From NCBI GenBank assembly GCA_026125285.1, contig JAHCLO010000001.1, positions 1-64,000 of the forward strand: DNA of 64,000 nucleotides, written 5' to 3'. Both the position numbers and the translations under genes were made by a program. This document shows positions 50,082-57,605 of this stretch, in pieces (the first letter of the stretch is position 1; each line of letters starts with the position of its first letter). The stretch comes from Verrucomicrobiia bacterium. Its GTDB lineage: Bacteria; Verrucomicrobiota; Verrucomicrobiia; Limisphaerales; JADLHS01. The notes under the pieces are model-generated. The model saw only the letters and a program-made list of their open reading frames with translations, was not told the origin of the DNA and ran no database searches.

Positions 50082-51533
50082 TCAATACTCCGGCAACACG
50101 TTCACAATGCCTTCGTAAACTGGCATCTCGTCCCGCCCCGCCTGACGGGACACGCGAGCCAGTTCGCGCTCCAGCTTCTTGCGCATGGCGGCGGCCGCCG
50201 GGTCATTGATGAGATTGCGCATTTCCAGCGGATCGTGGCTCAGGTTGTAAAGCTCCGCAGTGAAACGATCCGGCGTGCCGTCGCCGTTCGGGTAGGTGAT
50301 GAGTTTCCATTCCGGGGTGCGCACGCCGCGGACGTTGGGCGTGTAGGGGAACTGCTTTTCGTAATTGTATTCGTAGAGGAATGAACCCCGCCACGCGACG
50401 CGCTTGCCTTGCAACAGCGGTTTCCATGACTTGCCCGTGATGCCGCGCAACGGTTTGGCCCCGCAAATGTCGAGAATGCTCGGCGCGAGGTCGTGATTCA
50501 GAATCATCGGCTCAATCACCGTGCCCGGCCTGGCCAGCGGCGGATACCGCACCACCAACGGCACGCGGATGCTGTCCTCATACATCGTGCGCTTGTCCAC
50601 CCGCCCGTGCTCGCCAAGCACGAACCCGTTGTCCGACGTGAATACGATGAGCGTGTGGTCCAACTGTCCCGTCTCGCGCAGCGCTTCATAAATGCGTCCC
50701 ACACTGACGTCCACGGATAGAATCGTGGCCAGGTACGCGCGCACAAACCTGCCGTATTCTTTCTGGCCGTAAAGCGGGCCGCCCGTGCCGTGCCAAGTCG
50801 GCAGGCTTTCCACCAGCCACGCGGGCTTGCCGTCCGCCGCGCGGTAATCCAGATAATTCGCCGGCTTCTTCACCGGGAATTCATCCAGCGCGTGCGCGAA
50901 ACGCGGCTCCGGCTCAATCGGCCCTCCGTGCGGCGCCTTCTGACCCACGATCAAAAGCCAGGGCTTGGCACGCTTGGTCTTCAACCAATCCACCGTGTAA
51001 TCCGTGATGACCGTCGTGTAATACCCGTCAATCTTCTTGCGGGTTCCGTTAAGATTGAATTCGTTGTCGAAGTAATTGCCCTGACCGCGATGGCTCATCC
51101 AGTAATCGAAGCCTGGCCGCTGTTCGTCATTATCCTCACCCATGTGCCACTTGCCGATGTAGGCGGTTTCATAGCCCGCCTCCTTCAATCGGCGTGGATA
51201 ACTTGGCAAATCATTCGGGTACTCCGTGAAATTGTTGAGCACTTGGTGGTGACGCGCATAGCGCCCACTCAACAACGTCGCCCGGCCGGGCGAACAGAGC
51301 GAAGTCGTGACGAAGGTGTTGGCAAACCGCGCCCCCTCGTTGGCCAGACGATCGAGGTTCGGGGTTTTGAACCAGGGAAACAATGCGCGCTCGCCGAGTT
51401 CGCGTTGCACGATACCCAGGGCGTCCCAGCGTTGATCATCAGTAATGATGACGAGCACATTGGGCCGGGTCGCGGCCAACGTGATGCCGGCAAGCAAACC
51501 AGACAACAAGACGAATAAGAGCCTGCATTTCAT
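50082..51533 (-). CDS. Secreted sulfatase
   Basis: 483 residues; signal peptide CRLLFVLLSGLLAGITLA. Sulfatase landmarks: PNVLVIITDDQRWD (metal-binding Asp pair), the CSPGRATLLSGR signature in which Cys80 would be changed to formylglycine, WHMGEDND, and VFTSDNGFVLGEHG. It should remove sulfate from a polysaccharide or other ester outside the cell. The anaerobic or aerobic maturase is not in the window. Several verrucomicrobial genomes carry many such enzymes. Confidence 0.93.
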   Translation of the reverse strand: MKCRLLFVLLSGLLAGITLAATRPNVLVIITDDQRWDALGIVQRELGERALFPWFKTPNLDRLANEGARFANTFVTTSLCSPGRATLLSGRYARHHQVLNNFTEYPNDLPSYPRRLKEAGYETAYIGKWHMGEDNDEQRPGFDYWMSHRGQGNYFDNEFNLNGTRKKIDGYYTTVITDYTVDWLKTKRAKPWLLIVGQKAPHGGPIEPEPRFAHALDEFPVKKPANYLDYRAADGKPAWLVESLPTWHGTGGPLYGQKEYGRFVRAYLATILSVDVSVGRIYEALRETGQLDHTLIVFTSDNGFVLGEHGRVDKRTMYEDSIRVPLVVRYPPLARPGTVIEPMILNHDLAPSILDICGAKPLRGITGKSWKPLLQGKRVAWRGSFLYEYNYEKQFPYTPNVRGVRTPEWKLITYPNGDGTPDRFTAELYNLSHDPLEMRNLINDPAAAAMRKKLERELARVSRQAGRDEMPVYEGIVNVLPEY

Positions 51534-51568
51534 AGATTGAATCTATACACGACGTCGTAAGTCCGATC

Positions 51569-51626
51569 CGCCGGCTGTGGGCAGCCGGCCTACAAAACCT
51601 TGTAGGCCGCGTGCCCTCACGCGGCG
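51569..51626. repeat. Adjacent palindromes (CCGGCT/AGCCGG, GGCCTACA/TGTAGGCC, CCGCGTG/CACGCGG)
   Basis: Three small hairpins follow one another between the sulfatase and GNAT genes. Such GTAGGCCGCG repeats are common between genes in this type of genome. No gene is seen in 51534-51800. Confidence 0.6.
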
Positions 51627-51800
51627 TTACTTCTGACGTTGTGTATAATTCCCACAGTTGCGCGCATGACTGAATTGTGCGCACCCCCTTTCGCCTGGGC
51701 AAGCTCCGACCAAAGGTCGTCTGCCGCCTGCGCAACATTCGGAGTTAGGATCGCTCGCTCCTCAACCATGCCTCCCACCGCCTGCCCATTCGATTCACCG

Positions 51801-52235
51801 TCAGACCTGTTGGCGAACACGTGTCTCGGCCACCAGCGTCCACGCCTGCGGATGCCGCGTGAACCCGAGGCGCGGGTAATAATCCACGGCCTGCGGTGCC
51901 GAAAGCAGGATGATGGTGGCCTGCCCGCCCAGCTCCTGCGTGCGCCGGATCAATTCACGCCCGATACCCTGCCGCTGATGCGACCCGCGCACCGCCAGAT
52001 CGGAGAGATACGTGGCATAACTGAAATCACTGACACTGCGCGCAATGCCCACCAGCAATTCGCCATCCCAGGCCGTCGCTACCAGGTTGGCGTTCGCCAG
52101 CATGAGGCGCATCCGCTCGCGATCCTCCACAGGCCGCCGCTCGCCCAGCGTTGAAGCGTGATACAGCTCAATGACTGCATCCAGATTGAGATCGTTGCCG
52201 GTGCGGTAGGTGATCATGCCGTAATTTGCCTCCAT
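51801..52235 (-). CDS. GNAT-family N-acetyltransferase
   Basis: 144 residues; the acetyl-CoA loop RGSHQRQGIGRELIRRTQEL (Q/R-x-x-G-x-G/A) is at about 82-101, preceded by a SYATYLSDLAV strand, and YYPRLGFTRHPQAW gives the C-terminal part. It should acetylate an amine; substrate unknown. Its ATG lies immediately after the stop of the preceding small gene, so the two are coupled. Confidence 0.88.
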   Translation of the reverse strand: MEANYGMITYRTGNDLNLDAVIELYHASTLGERRPVEDRERMRLMLANANLVATAWDGELLVGIARSVSDFSYATYLSDLAVRGSHQRQGIGRELIRRTQELGGQATIILLSAPQAVDYYPRLGFTRHPQAWTLVAETRVRQQV

Positions 52236-52556
52236 TCAGTCAACACCCCGCGCGTGCGAATCCACGCCTGCAAGTCGGGCATGACGGAAATGGCGCGTCA
52301 GTTCAGCCTCAATCTCTGCGTCAGTCCAGTCAGGATGTTGCGTGCGGAGCCAGGCTTTCTTCATCCGTCTTGCCGACCAATACATCTGTTCGGCAATCTC
52401 CAGCCGCCGCCCCGGTGTCATCCGCCGGTAAATCTCAATCTGTTCCGGGCTGGGATCATCATCCGGCGTGCGACCGCGATGCGGCATCGCATCACGCACC
52501 TCCGCTGCGCCAATGTGGGCTTCAGGATAGTCGGTGTTGCGACGCACGGCGTTCAC
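52236..52556 (-). CDS. Small antitoxin-like protein upstream of a GNAT gene
   Basis: 106 residues, GTG start. The central part (EQIEIYRRMTPGRRLEIAEQMYWSARRM, then HPDWTDAEIEAELTRHF) is helical and resembles small antitoxin-like proteins encoded beside nucleotidyltransferases in other bacteria. Here the following gene is a GNAT instead, with no gap between stop and start. A toxin-antitoxin role is possible but unproven. Confidence 0.6.
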   Translation of the reverse strand: MNAVRRNTDYPEAHIGAAEVRDAMPHRGRTPDDDPSPEQIEIYRRMTPGRRLEIAEQMYWSARRMKKAWLRTQHPDWTDAEIEAELTRHFRHARLAGVDSHARGVD

Positions 52557-52609
52557 AAAGAAACCATATTGGCGAAACGAGAGAGCGTCAATCTATGCGC
52601 GTCGCCTCG

Positions 52610-52710
52610 AAAGCGGTGCTGAAGCCACCGCAGTCCAGACGCTGCCGCGTTTGCCTGACGTCTTCAAACATCGCGAAGCGTCTGGACTGCGGCGCGTTTA
52701 CCGCCGCTTT
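52610..52710. repeat. Palindromic element (TGGACTGCGG family)
   Basis: Inner arms CCGCAGTCCAGACGCT/AGCGTCTGGACTGCGG and outer arms AAAGCGGTG/ACCGCCGCTTT pair imperfectly around a 33-bp centre. Same layout and length as 21299-21399. It fills most of the spacer between alaS and the small antitoxin-like gene. Confidence 0.82.
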
Positions 52711-52778
52711 TCATCGGCGAACCAGCCGGGCACTTTCGGGCTGACGGAATTGCTGCGGGCCATATCCCGCGCTCCACC

Positions 52779-55733
52779 TCAACCGAGCAGCGTCTTCACC
52801 TTGGCCAGGGCTTCTTCCAGCTTGCCCGCATCCTTGCCGCCGCCGCGGGCATTGTCGGTTTTGCCACCGCCTTTGCCGCCGACGATGGGCGCAATGGCTT
52901 GAATGATTTTACCGGCCTGAACTTTCGCGGTGAAGTCGGGCGAAACCGTCGCGACGAGCGCAACTGCGTTATTGCCCACTCCCCCGAGCACCACCACGCC
53001 CTTGAACCGGCCCTTCAATGAATCCGCAATCGCTTGCAGGAACTCACCGTCAGCGTCGCCCAGATTGTGCGTGATGAGCGGAATGTCGTTCACGGTCTGG
53101 ACGCGTTCCAGCAACTCGCTGGCGGCGTTCGACGCATTCCGCTGCCGGGCCATCTGAACCTCCTTCTCCAGCTTCTTCTGCTGGGCCAGCATCGCTTCGA
53201 CCTTCTTCTCCAGTTCGTGAATGGGCGAGTTCACTTTGCCGGCAAGCGACTTAATGAGCGCCAGTTCATCGGTGGCCTTGCGATATGCCTCCAATCCCGC
53301 AATCCCTTCAATGCGGCGTACGCCCGCGGCAATCGCGCTCTCACCCACGATGCGGAACAAGCCGATCTCACCCGTCGCGCGCGTGTGCGTGCCACCGCAC
53401 AATTCCATGGAATAACCGTTCAACTCCCCTGCCCCACCGCCTATCTGCACGACGCGGACGGTGTCGCCGTATTTGTCGCCGAAGAACTGCATCACGTCCT
53501 TGCGCGACTTCACGTCGGCGTAAGGCACTTCGGTCCACGAGACGCCGGTGTTTTCGAGGATGCGCTCGTTGACGAGTTTCTCGATGTCGGCGACCTGCTG
53601 CGGCGTGAGCGGCGCGCTGTTGAAGTCGAACGTCAATTTGTCCGGGCCGACGAAGGAACCCTTCTGCGAAGCTTCCTGGCTGACGACTTCGTGCAACGCC
53701 CAGTGCAGCAAATGAGTGACGGTGTGGTGCCGTTGGATGGCATTGCGGCGGGGCTGGTCAACGCGCAGAACGACCTCATCCCCGGCGGCGGGGAGATTCT
53801 CTCCCTCGACGAAGTGCAGCCAAGTGTTGCCAGATTTCTGGGTGTTCTTGATGCGTAGCAGCGGACGTGAGTCCGCTCCATCTCGAGAAGTGAGCCGACT
53901 CACGTCGGCTGCTACGGGGAGAATGAGTTCACCGGTGTCACCAACCTGGCCGCCCATCTCGGCGTAGCACGCGCTGGTGTCGAGGATGACGGCGGTCTTG
54001 TCCTTGAGCGACACGACTTCCACGACCTTGGCCTCAACGGACAACTTTTCGAAGCCAACAAACTTCGTGGGCGTGGTGGTCTCGATCTGCGAGAGCGAAA
54101 TGACTTCCTTCTTCTGCGCGGCGCGGGCGCGGGCGCGCTGCTCTTCCATCAACTTCTCGAAGCCCTCCTTGTCCACGGTCAGCCCACGTTCGCGCGCCAT
54201 CAACTCGGTAAGGTCGAGCGGGAAGCCGTAAGTGTCGTAGAGCCTGAAAGCTTCGTTCGCTGGAAAAACATTTGCCTTCGACATTCTCCGCCCTTGTTCT
54301 TCAGAAGGAAGATTCAACCAACCCGGATTCTTGGCCAAGATCGCCTCCACAGATTCCGGATTCATCTGGCCTTCTTCATCCAAGAATTCTGAACCAGGGG
54401 TCAGTAGTTGTTTCTTGGCTGCGTGAATCGCGTTGTCGGCATCTTGAGGCGTCTTGAAGAGCGATGCCCACGCTTGTTTCCGAATCGCTTTACGAACCTC
54501 ACTGAACAGTTCTATCCCCCGATCCAACGTCCTGTTAAACGCCTCTTCCTCGACGCGAATCACGTCTTGTATGTGTTTCTTCTTGGCGCGGATTTCGGGG
54601 AAGATGTCGCCCATGGTGTCGGCGAGCACGTCCACGAGTTTGTAGAAAAACGGCTCGTGGAAGCCGAGCGTGCGGCCGTAACGCACGGCGCGGCGCAGGA
54701 TGCGGCGGAGGACGTAATTGCGGTCGGTGTTGCCGGGCTGGATGCCGTCGGCAATCGCGAACGAGAGCGTACGAATGTGGTCGGCGATGACGCGGAACGC
54801 CACATCCGTGGCGATTTGAGATTGCTGATTTGAGATTTCAGATTGGCTTGTCGGGAGAGTGGAGCAGTAGCGCTTGCCTGAGAGTTTTTCCAGCGCGTCG
54901 AAGATGGGGCGGAAGATGTCCGTTTCGTAGTTGGAGATCTTGGCGTTGGCAAAATCGGTCAGACCCTTCGTGCCTTGAATAATGCTGGTGACGCGCTCGA
55001 AGCCCATGCCGGTGTCCACGTGCATGGCGGGCAGCGGCGAGAACGTGCCGTCGGCGTTAGCGTTGAACTGGATGAAGACGAGATTCCATATTTCGATGCA
55101 GCGGGCGTCGCCTTGGTTGACCAGAGAGCCTTTGGTGCTTCCTTCCGGCGTGAGGTCCACGTGCAATTCCGAGCACGGACCGCACGGGCCGGTTTCGCCC
55201 ATCATCCAAAAGTTGTCTTTCTTGTTGCCGTTGACGATGTGGACGGCGGGGTCGAGGCCGACACTGCGGAATTTCTCTGCCCAGAAGTTCCATGCTTCCT
55301 GATCAAACTCGCTCGGATCGTTCTTGGATTTGTCCGGCGAATAAACCGTGGCGTAAAGCCGCTGCGGCGGAAATTTCCAGATGTTTACCACCAGTTCCCA
55401 CGCCCATTCGATGGCTTCCTTTTTGAAGTAGTCGCCGAAGGACCAGTTGCCGAGCATCTCGAAGAACGTGTGGTGATAGGTGTCGAGGCCGACGTCGTCG
55501 AGGTCGTTGTGTTTGCCACCGGCGCGGATGCATTTCTGGGTGTCTGCGGCGCGACCGGGCGTGTAGGGGCATTTGGTCTGGCCGAGGAAGATGGGCACGA
55601 ACTGGTTCATGCCGGCGTTGGTGAACAGCAAGTTCGGGCTGTCCGGCATCAACGAAGCCGACGGGACAATGGTGTGTTGCTTCGACTTGAAAAAGTCGAG
55701 GAAGGACTGGCGAATCTGAGTGCTCGTCATCAT
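52779..55733 (-). CDS. alaS: Alanyl-tRNA synthetase, with repeat insertions
   Basis: 984 residues, about 100 longer than the E. coli enzyme. It charges tRNA-Ala. Catalytic domain begins STQIRQSFLDFFKSKQH and has LLFTNAGMNQFVP and GCGPCSEL-type motifs; the editing domain has HHTVTHLLHWAL (zinc histidines) and CGGTHTRATGEIGLF; the C-terminal DHHA1 part ends with GGKGGGKTDNARGGG. Two stretches look inserted: LPTSQSEISNQQSQIA near residue 300, coded by a TGAGATT-type repeat, and a 20-residue stretch near residue 615, coded by a 61-bp palindrome. Both keep the frame. Confidence 0.95.
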   Translation of the reverse strand: MMTSTQIRQSFLDFFKSKQHTIVPSASLMPDSPNLLFTNAGMNQFVPIFLGQTKCPYTPGRAADTQKCIRAGGKHNDLDDVGLDTYHHTFFEMLGNWSFGDYFKKEAIEWAWELVVNIWKFPPQRLYATVYSPDKSKNDPSEFDQEAWNFWAEKFRSVGLDPAVHIVNGNKKDNFWMMGETGPCGPCSELHVDLTPEGSTKGSLVNQGDARCIEIWNLVFIQFNANADGTFSPLPAMHVDTGMGFERVTSIIQGTKGLTDFANAKISNYETDIFRPIFDALEKLSGKRYCSTLPTSQSEISNQQSQIATDVAFRVIADHIRTLSFAIADGIQPGNTDRNYVLRRILRRAVRYGRTLGFHEPFFYKLVDVLADTMGDIFPEIRAKKKHIQDVIRVEEEAFNRTLDRGIELFSEVRKAIRKQAWASLFKTPQDADNAIHAAKKQLLTPGSEFLDEEGQMNPESVEAILAKNPGWLNLPSEEQGRRMSKANVFPANEAFRLYDTYGFPLDLTELMARERGLTVDKEGFEKLMEEQRARARAAQKKEVISLSQIETTTPTKFVGFEKLSVEAKVVEVVSLKDKTAVILDTSACYAEMGGQVGDTGELILPVAADVSRLTSRDGADSRPLLRIKNTQKSGNTWLHFVEGENLPAAGDEVVLRVDQPRRNAIQRHHTVTHLLHWALHEVVSQEASQKGSFVGPDKLTFDFNSAPLTPQQVADIEKLVNERILENTGVSWTEVPYADVKSRKDVMQFFGDKYGDTVRVVQIGGGAGELNGYSMELCGGTHTRATGEIGLFRIVGESAIAAGVRRIEGIAGLEAYRKATDELALIKSLAGKVNSPIHELEKKVEAMLAQQKKLEKEVQMARQRNASNAASELLERVQTVNDIPLITHNLGDADGEFLQAIADSLKGRFKGVVVLGGVGNNAVALVATVSPDFTAKVQAGKIIQAIAPIVGGKGGGKTDNARGGGKDAGKLEEALAKVKTLLG
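53855..53915. repeat. Palindromic repeat inserted within alaS
   Basis: Arms GTAGCAGCGGACGTGAGTCC... and the complement of ...GGCTCACGTCGGCTGCTAC type; 24-bp arms with two mismatches around a 13-bp centre. It is translated as about 20 residues of alaS (PVAADVSRLTSRDGADSR) where related synthetases have none. Confidence 0.82.
54811..54846. repeat. GATTTGAGATT-type repeat inside alaS
   Basis: GATTTGAGATT, GCTGATTTGAGATT and TCAGATT follow one another; translated as SEISNQQSQIA. Such AATCTCAAATC strings are widespread intergenic repeats, unusual inside an essential gene. Confidence 0.6.
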
Positions 55734-56080
55734 AAAGAACGGCTGAGGCTAGGAAAGAGCGACGCTCAAGGCGAGTTGGAACTTTGGCGTGTACAATCAG
55801 TTCTGCCGCCGGGACGGACGGCAGCACGCTGCAATTTGCGGCCGTGCCTCTGGCCAGAGACAAACCCAACTTGTCTTTGCCCCTCCACACCGCAAGCTTC
55901 AAATCTCGGCCAAGGCATCCTGCGCCTGCAAAAACCCCGCGGAACAAATCCTAAACTAAGGCTTGTCAGCCAAGCCGCTCAGGCGTAAACCCGTCCCATG
56001 AGTCAGACTTGGCAGTTGACCAATGGCCAACGGATCCCGGCCAATCAATACTGTTATGCCATAGTCGCAAGCCAACCCAG
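55734..56080. other. 347-bp divergent intergenic region
   Basis: It separates alaS from the divergent small membrane protein gene. No gene or clear repeat was seen. A TTGACC word at about 56015 lies within it, but no matching -10 hexamer was found. Confidence 0.4.
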
Positions 56081-56575
56081 ATGATTACGCCGGAACTCAA
56101 AGACACTCTTGAGGCGCTTTCGTATTTTGCCACAATTATCGGCATTCCAGTCGCGATTGTAGTGTTTCTTTTGGAGAAGAAGAAAGACCGCCTTCAGCAT
56201 GAGCGGGAGACTTACATCGAAGCGAACGGACGGTACATTGACTACCTGACCATGTGCCTAGAACACCCAGAGCTGGATTGCTCTGAGTTTACAAAGGATG
56301 ATCCCGACCTCGAGAAGGCCGACATGGACGTCAAGAAGTTGACCGCGTTTACCGTTCTCATTTCCCTGTTAGAGACCGGCTACGTGCTCTACCGCGACCA
56401 GCATACTTCGGCTCGCTCCACTCAGTGGCGCGGCTGGCACGACTACATGGTTACATGGTCTCGCCGTCCCGATTTCCGCAGAGCTTGGCCCATCCTTGGC
56501 CCACAGTTTGACTCGGACTTTGTGCAGCACATGGAGAAGATATTGCGTGAGACAGACACAGAAACGAAGGCATAA
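56081..56575 (+). CDS. Small membrane protein, unknown function
   Basis: 164 residues, ATG at 56081. One N-terminal helix (LSYFATIIGIPVAIVVFLLE) followed by a soluble helical domain (RLQHERETYIEANGRYIDYL, VKKLTAFTVLISLLETGYVLY, HDYMVTWSRRPDFRRAW). Resembles widespread uncharacterised DUF4760-like proteins, but I cannot assign it firmly. It is the first of three plus-strand genes separated by repeat-like spacers. Confidence 0.6.
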   Translation: MITPELKDTLEALSYFATIIGIPVAIVVFLLEKKKDRLQHERETYIEANGRYIDYLTMCLEHPELDCSEFTKDDPDLEKADMDVKKLTAFTVLISLLETGYVLYRDQHTSARSTQWRGWHDYMVTWSRRPDFRRAWPILGPQFDSDFVQHMEKILRETDTETKA

Positions 56576-56703
56576 CAAGTCGGTGGAGACGAACCGCCGC
56601 CTCGCTTCTCCGTTCGAGGCTGGGCGGCAATTCGTAGGCGTCTTGTGCGCCCCGCCGTCACTGTCGGCGGCGGTCGCTCACCTCTGTCGTTCGGCGTGAT
56701 CGT
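56576..56703 (+). repeat. Repeat-like GC-rich spacer between small genes
   Basis: Begins CATAACAAGTCGG at the stop codon of the preceding gene and ends CTGTCGTTCGGCGTGATCG at the start of the next; inside is GCCGTCACTGTCGGCGGC. The AACAAGTCG ... GTTCGGCGT layout recalls integron attC sites, but the core bases do not fully match GTTRRRY. Confidence 0.4.
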
Positions 56704-56958
56704 ATGTCGCTACAGATTTGTCCAAAGTGCCGAGTGAAAGCGATCACATGGTCGGTTGATGAGGAGGCATCCCCGTTTACCGAGTGGTGGTGCCGCAATT
56801 GCGGATACGTCGCGCGGGAAGATGAGTCACAAGAGGGTGATTGTCCGCAGTGCTTGTCCCGTCGGACGTGCATGCTCGTTAGAGATAGCGACGGTGTTCA
56901 CAGATGGTGCTGCGCTTGTGGTTTCTTCGGTAGCACCGCAGAGGCATTCGCCGCATGA
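56704..56958 (+). CDS. Small zinc-ribbon protein
   Basis: 84 residues with four CxxC pairs: CPKC, CRNC, CPQC and CCAC, spaced like two zinc ribbons (about residues 6-33 and 47-75). No catalytic residues. Likely binds two zinc ions; partner unknown. Its stop overlaps the next ATG by 4 bp. Confidence 0.65.
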   Translation: MSLQICPKCRVKAITWSVDEEASPFTEWWCRNCGYVAREDESQEGDCPQCLSRRTCMLVRDSDGVHRWCCACGFFGSTAEAFAA

Positions 56959-57473
56959 ATACGAAGAAAATGCCGAACCAGGTCACTGGACCGAACGCAG
57001 GCGGGCCACGGCAGTTGCCAATTCCAACGTCACTAGCCGCCCGCGTCGGTCAGTTCTGCCGTTGCCGCTTCACCATGCGCTCGGTTCTAATCATCGTTCT
57101 CGCCAGCGCAGGGTTGTTTGGCTGCACGCGGGAGGAGCGCACGTTCACAGCAGCACAGCAGGTTCTCTCCGGGCACTTCGACGCCGTTCGCGCTGGCGAC
57201 ACCAATGCTTTGCTCGCCCGCTATTCACCGGAGTTTTTTCGTCAGCCGAAACGCAGCAGGGAGCAACAGGTCGGGTCGTTGGCCCGGCTTCACGCAGAGG
57301 GCTTGCACGACTACACTATCGTTCATCGCGAGTTGCGCGACCACAGCACTGGCACGCTTGTGCGATTCAGTTGCCGCTCTCGCTACGGCTCAGTTTCATT
57401 CGAGGAGGACTTTGAGTTGTATCGCCCCGCCGGAACGACCAACTTCGTCATCACCAGCCATGATTTCGATTAG
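56955..57473 (+). CDS. Putative lipoprotein, SnoaL/DUF4440-like
   Basis: The recognisable part starts at an internal Met (about residue 41, 57075): lipobox VLIIVLASAGLFGC, then FTAAQQVLSGHFDAVRAGDTNALLARYSPEFF, a helical beginning seen in NTF2/SnoaL-like folds, and FELYRPAGTTNFVI strands. The first 40 residues (QVTGPNAGGPRQLPIPTS) read like translated repeat, so the true start may be 57075. Function unknown. Confidence 0.55.
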   Translation: MNTKKMPNQVTGPNAGGPRQLPIPTSLAARVGQFCRCRFTMRSVLIIVLASAGLFGCTREERTFTAAQQVLSGHFDAVRAGDTNALLARYSPEFFRQPKRSREQQVGSLARLHAEGLHDYTIVHRELRDHSTGTLVRFSCRSRYGSVSFEEDFELYRPAGTTNFVITSHDFD

Positions 57474-57605
57474 ACAGACGCGGCCGTAACGGCCAAGAAG
57501 AATCCTGTCTTGCACACCACCGCCGCCGTAGCAGATGTCCTCAGTTACCAGGCGCTCGCTTGAGCTACCCGGACGCGTCCCAAAACGAATCTCCGGAACC
57601 CGCCG

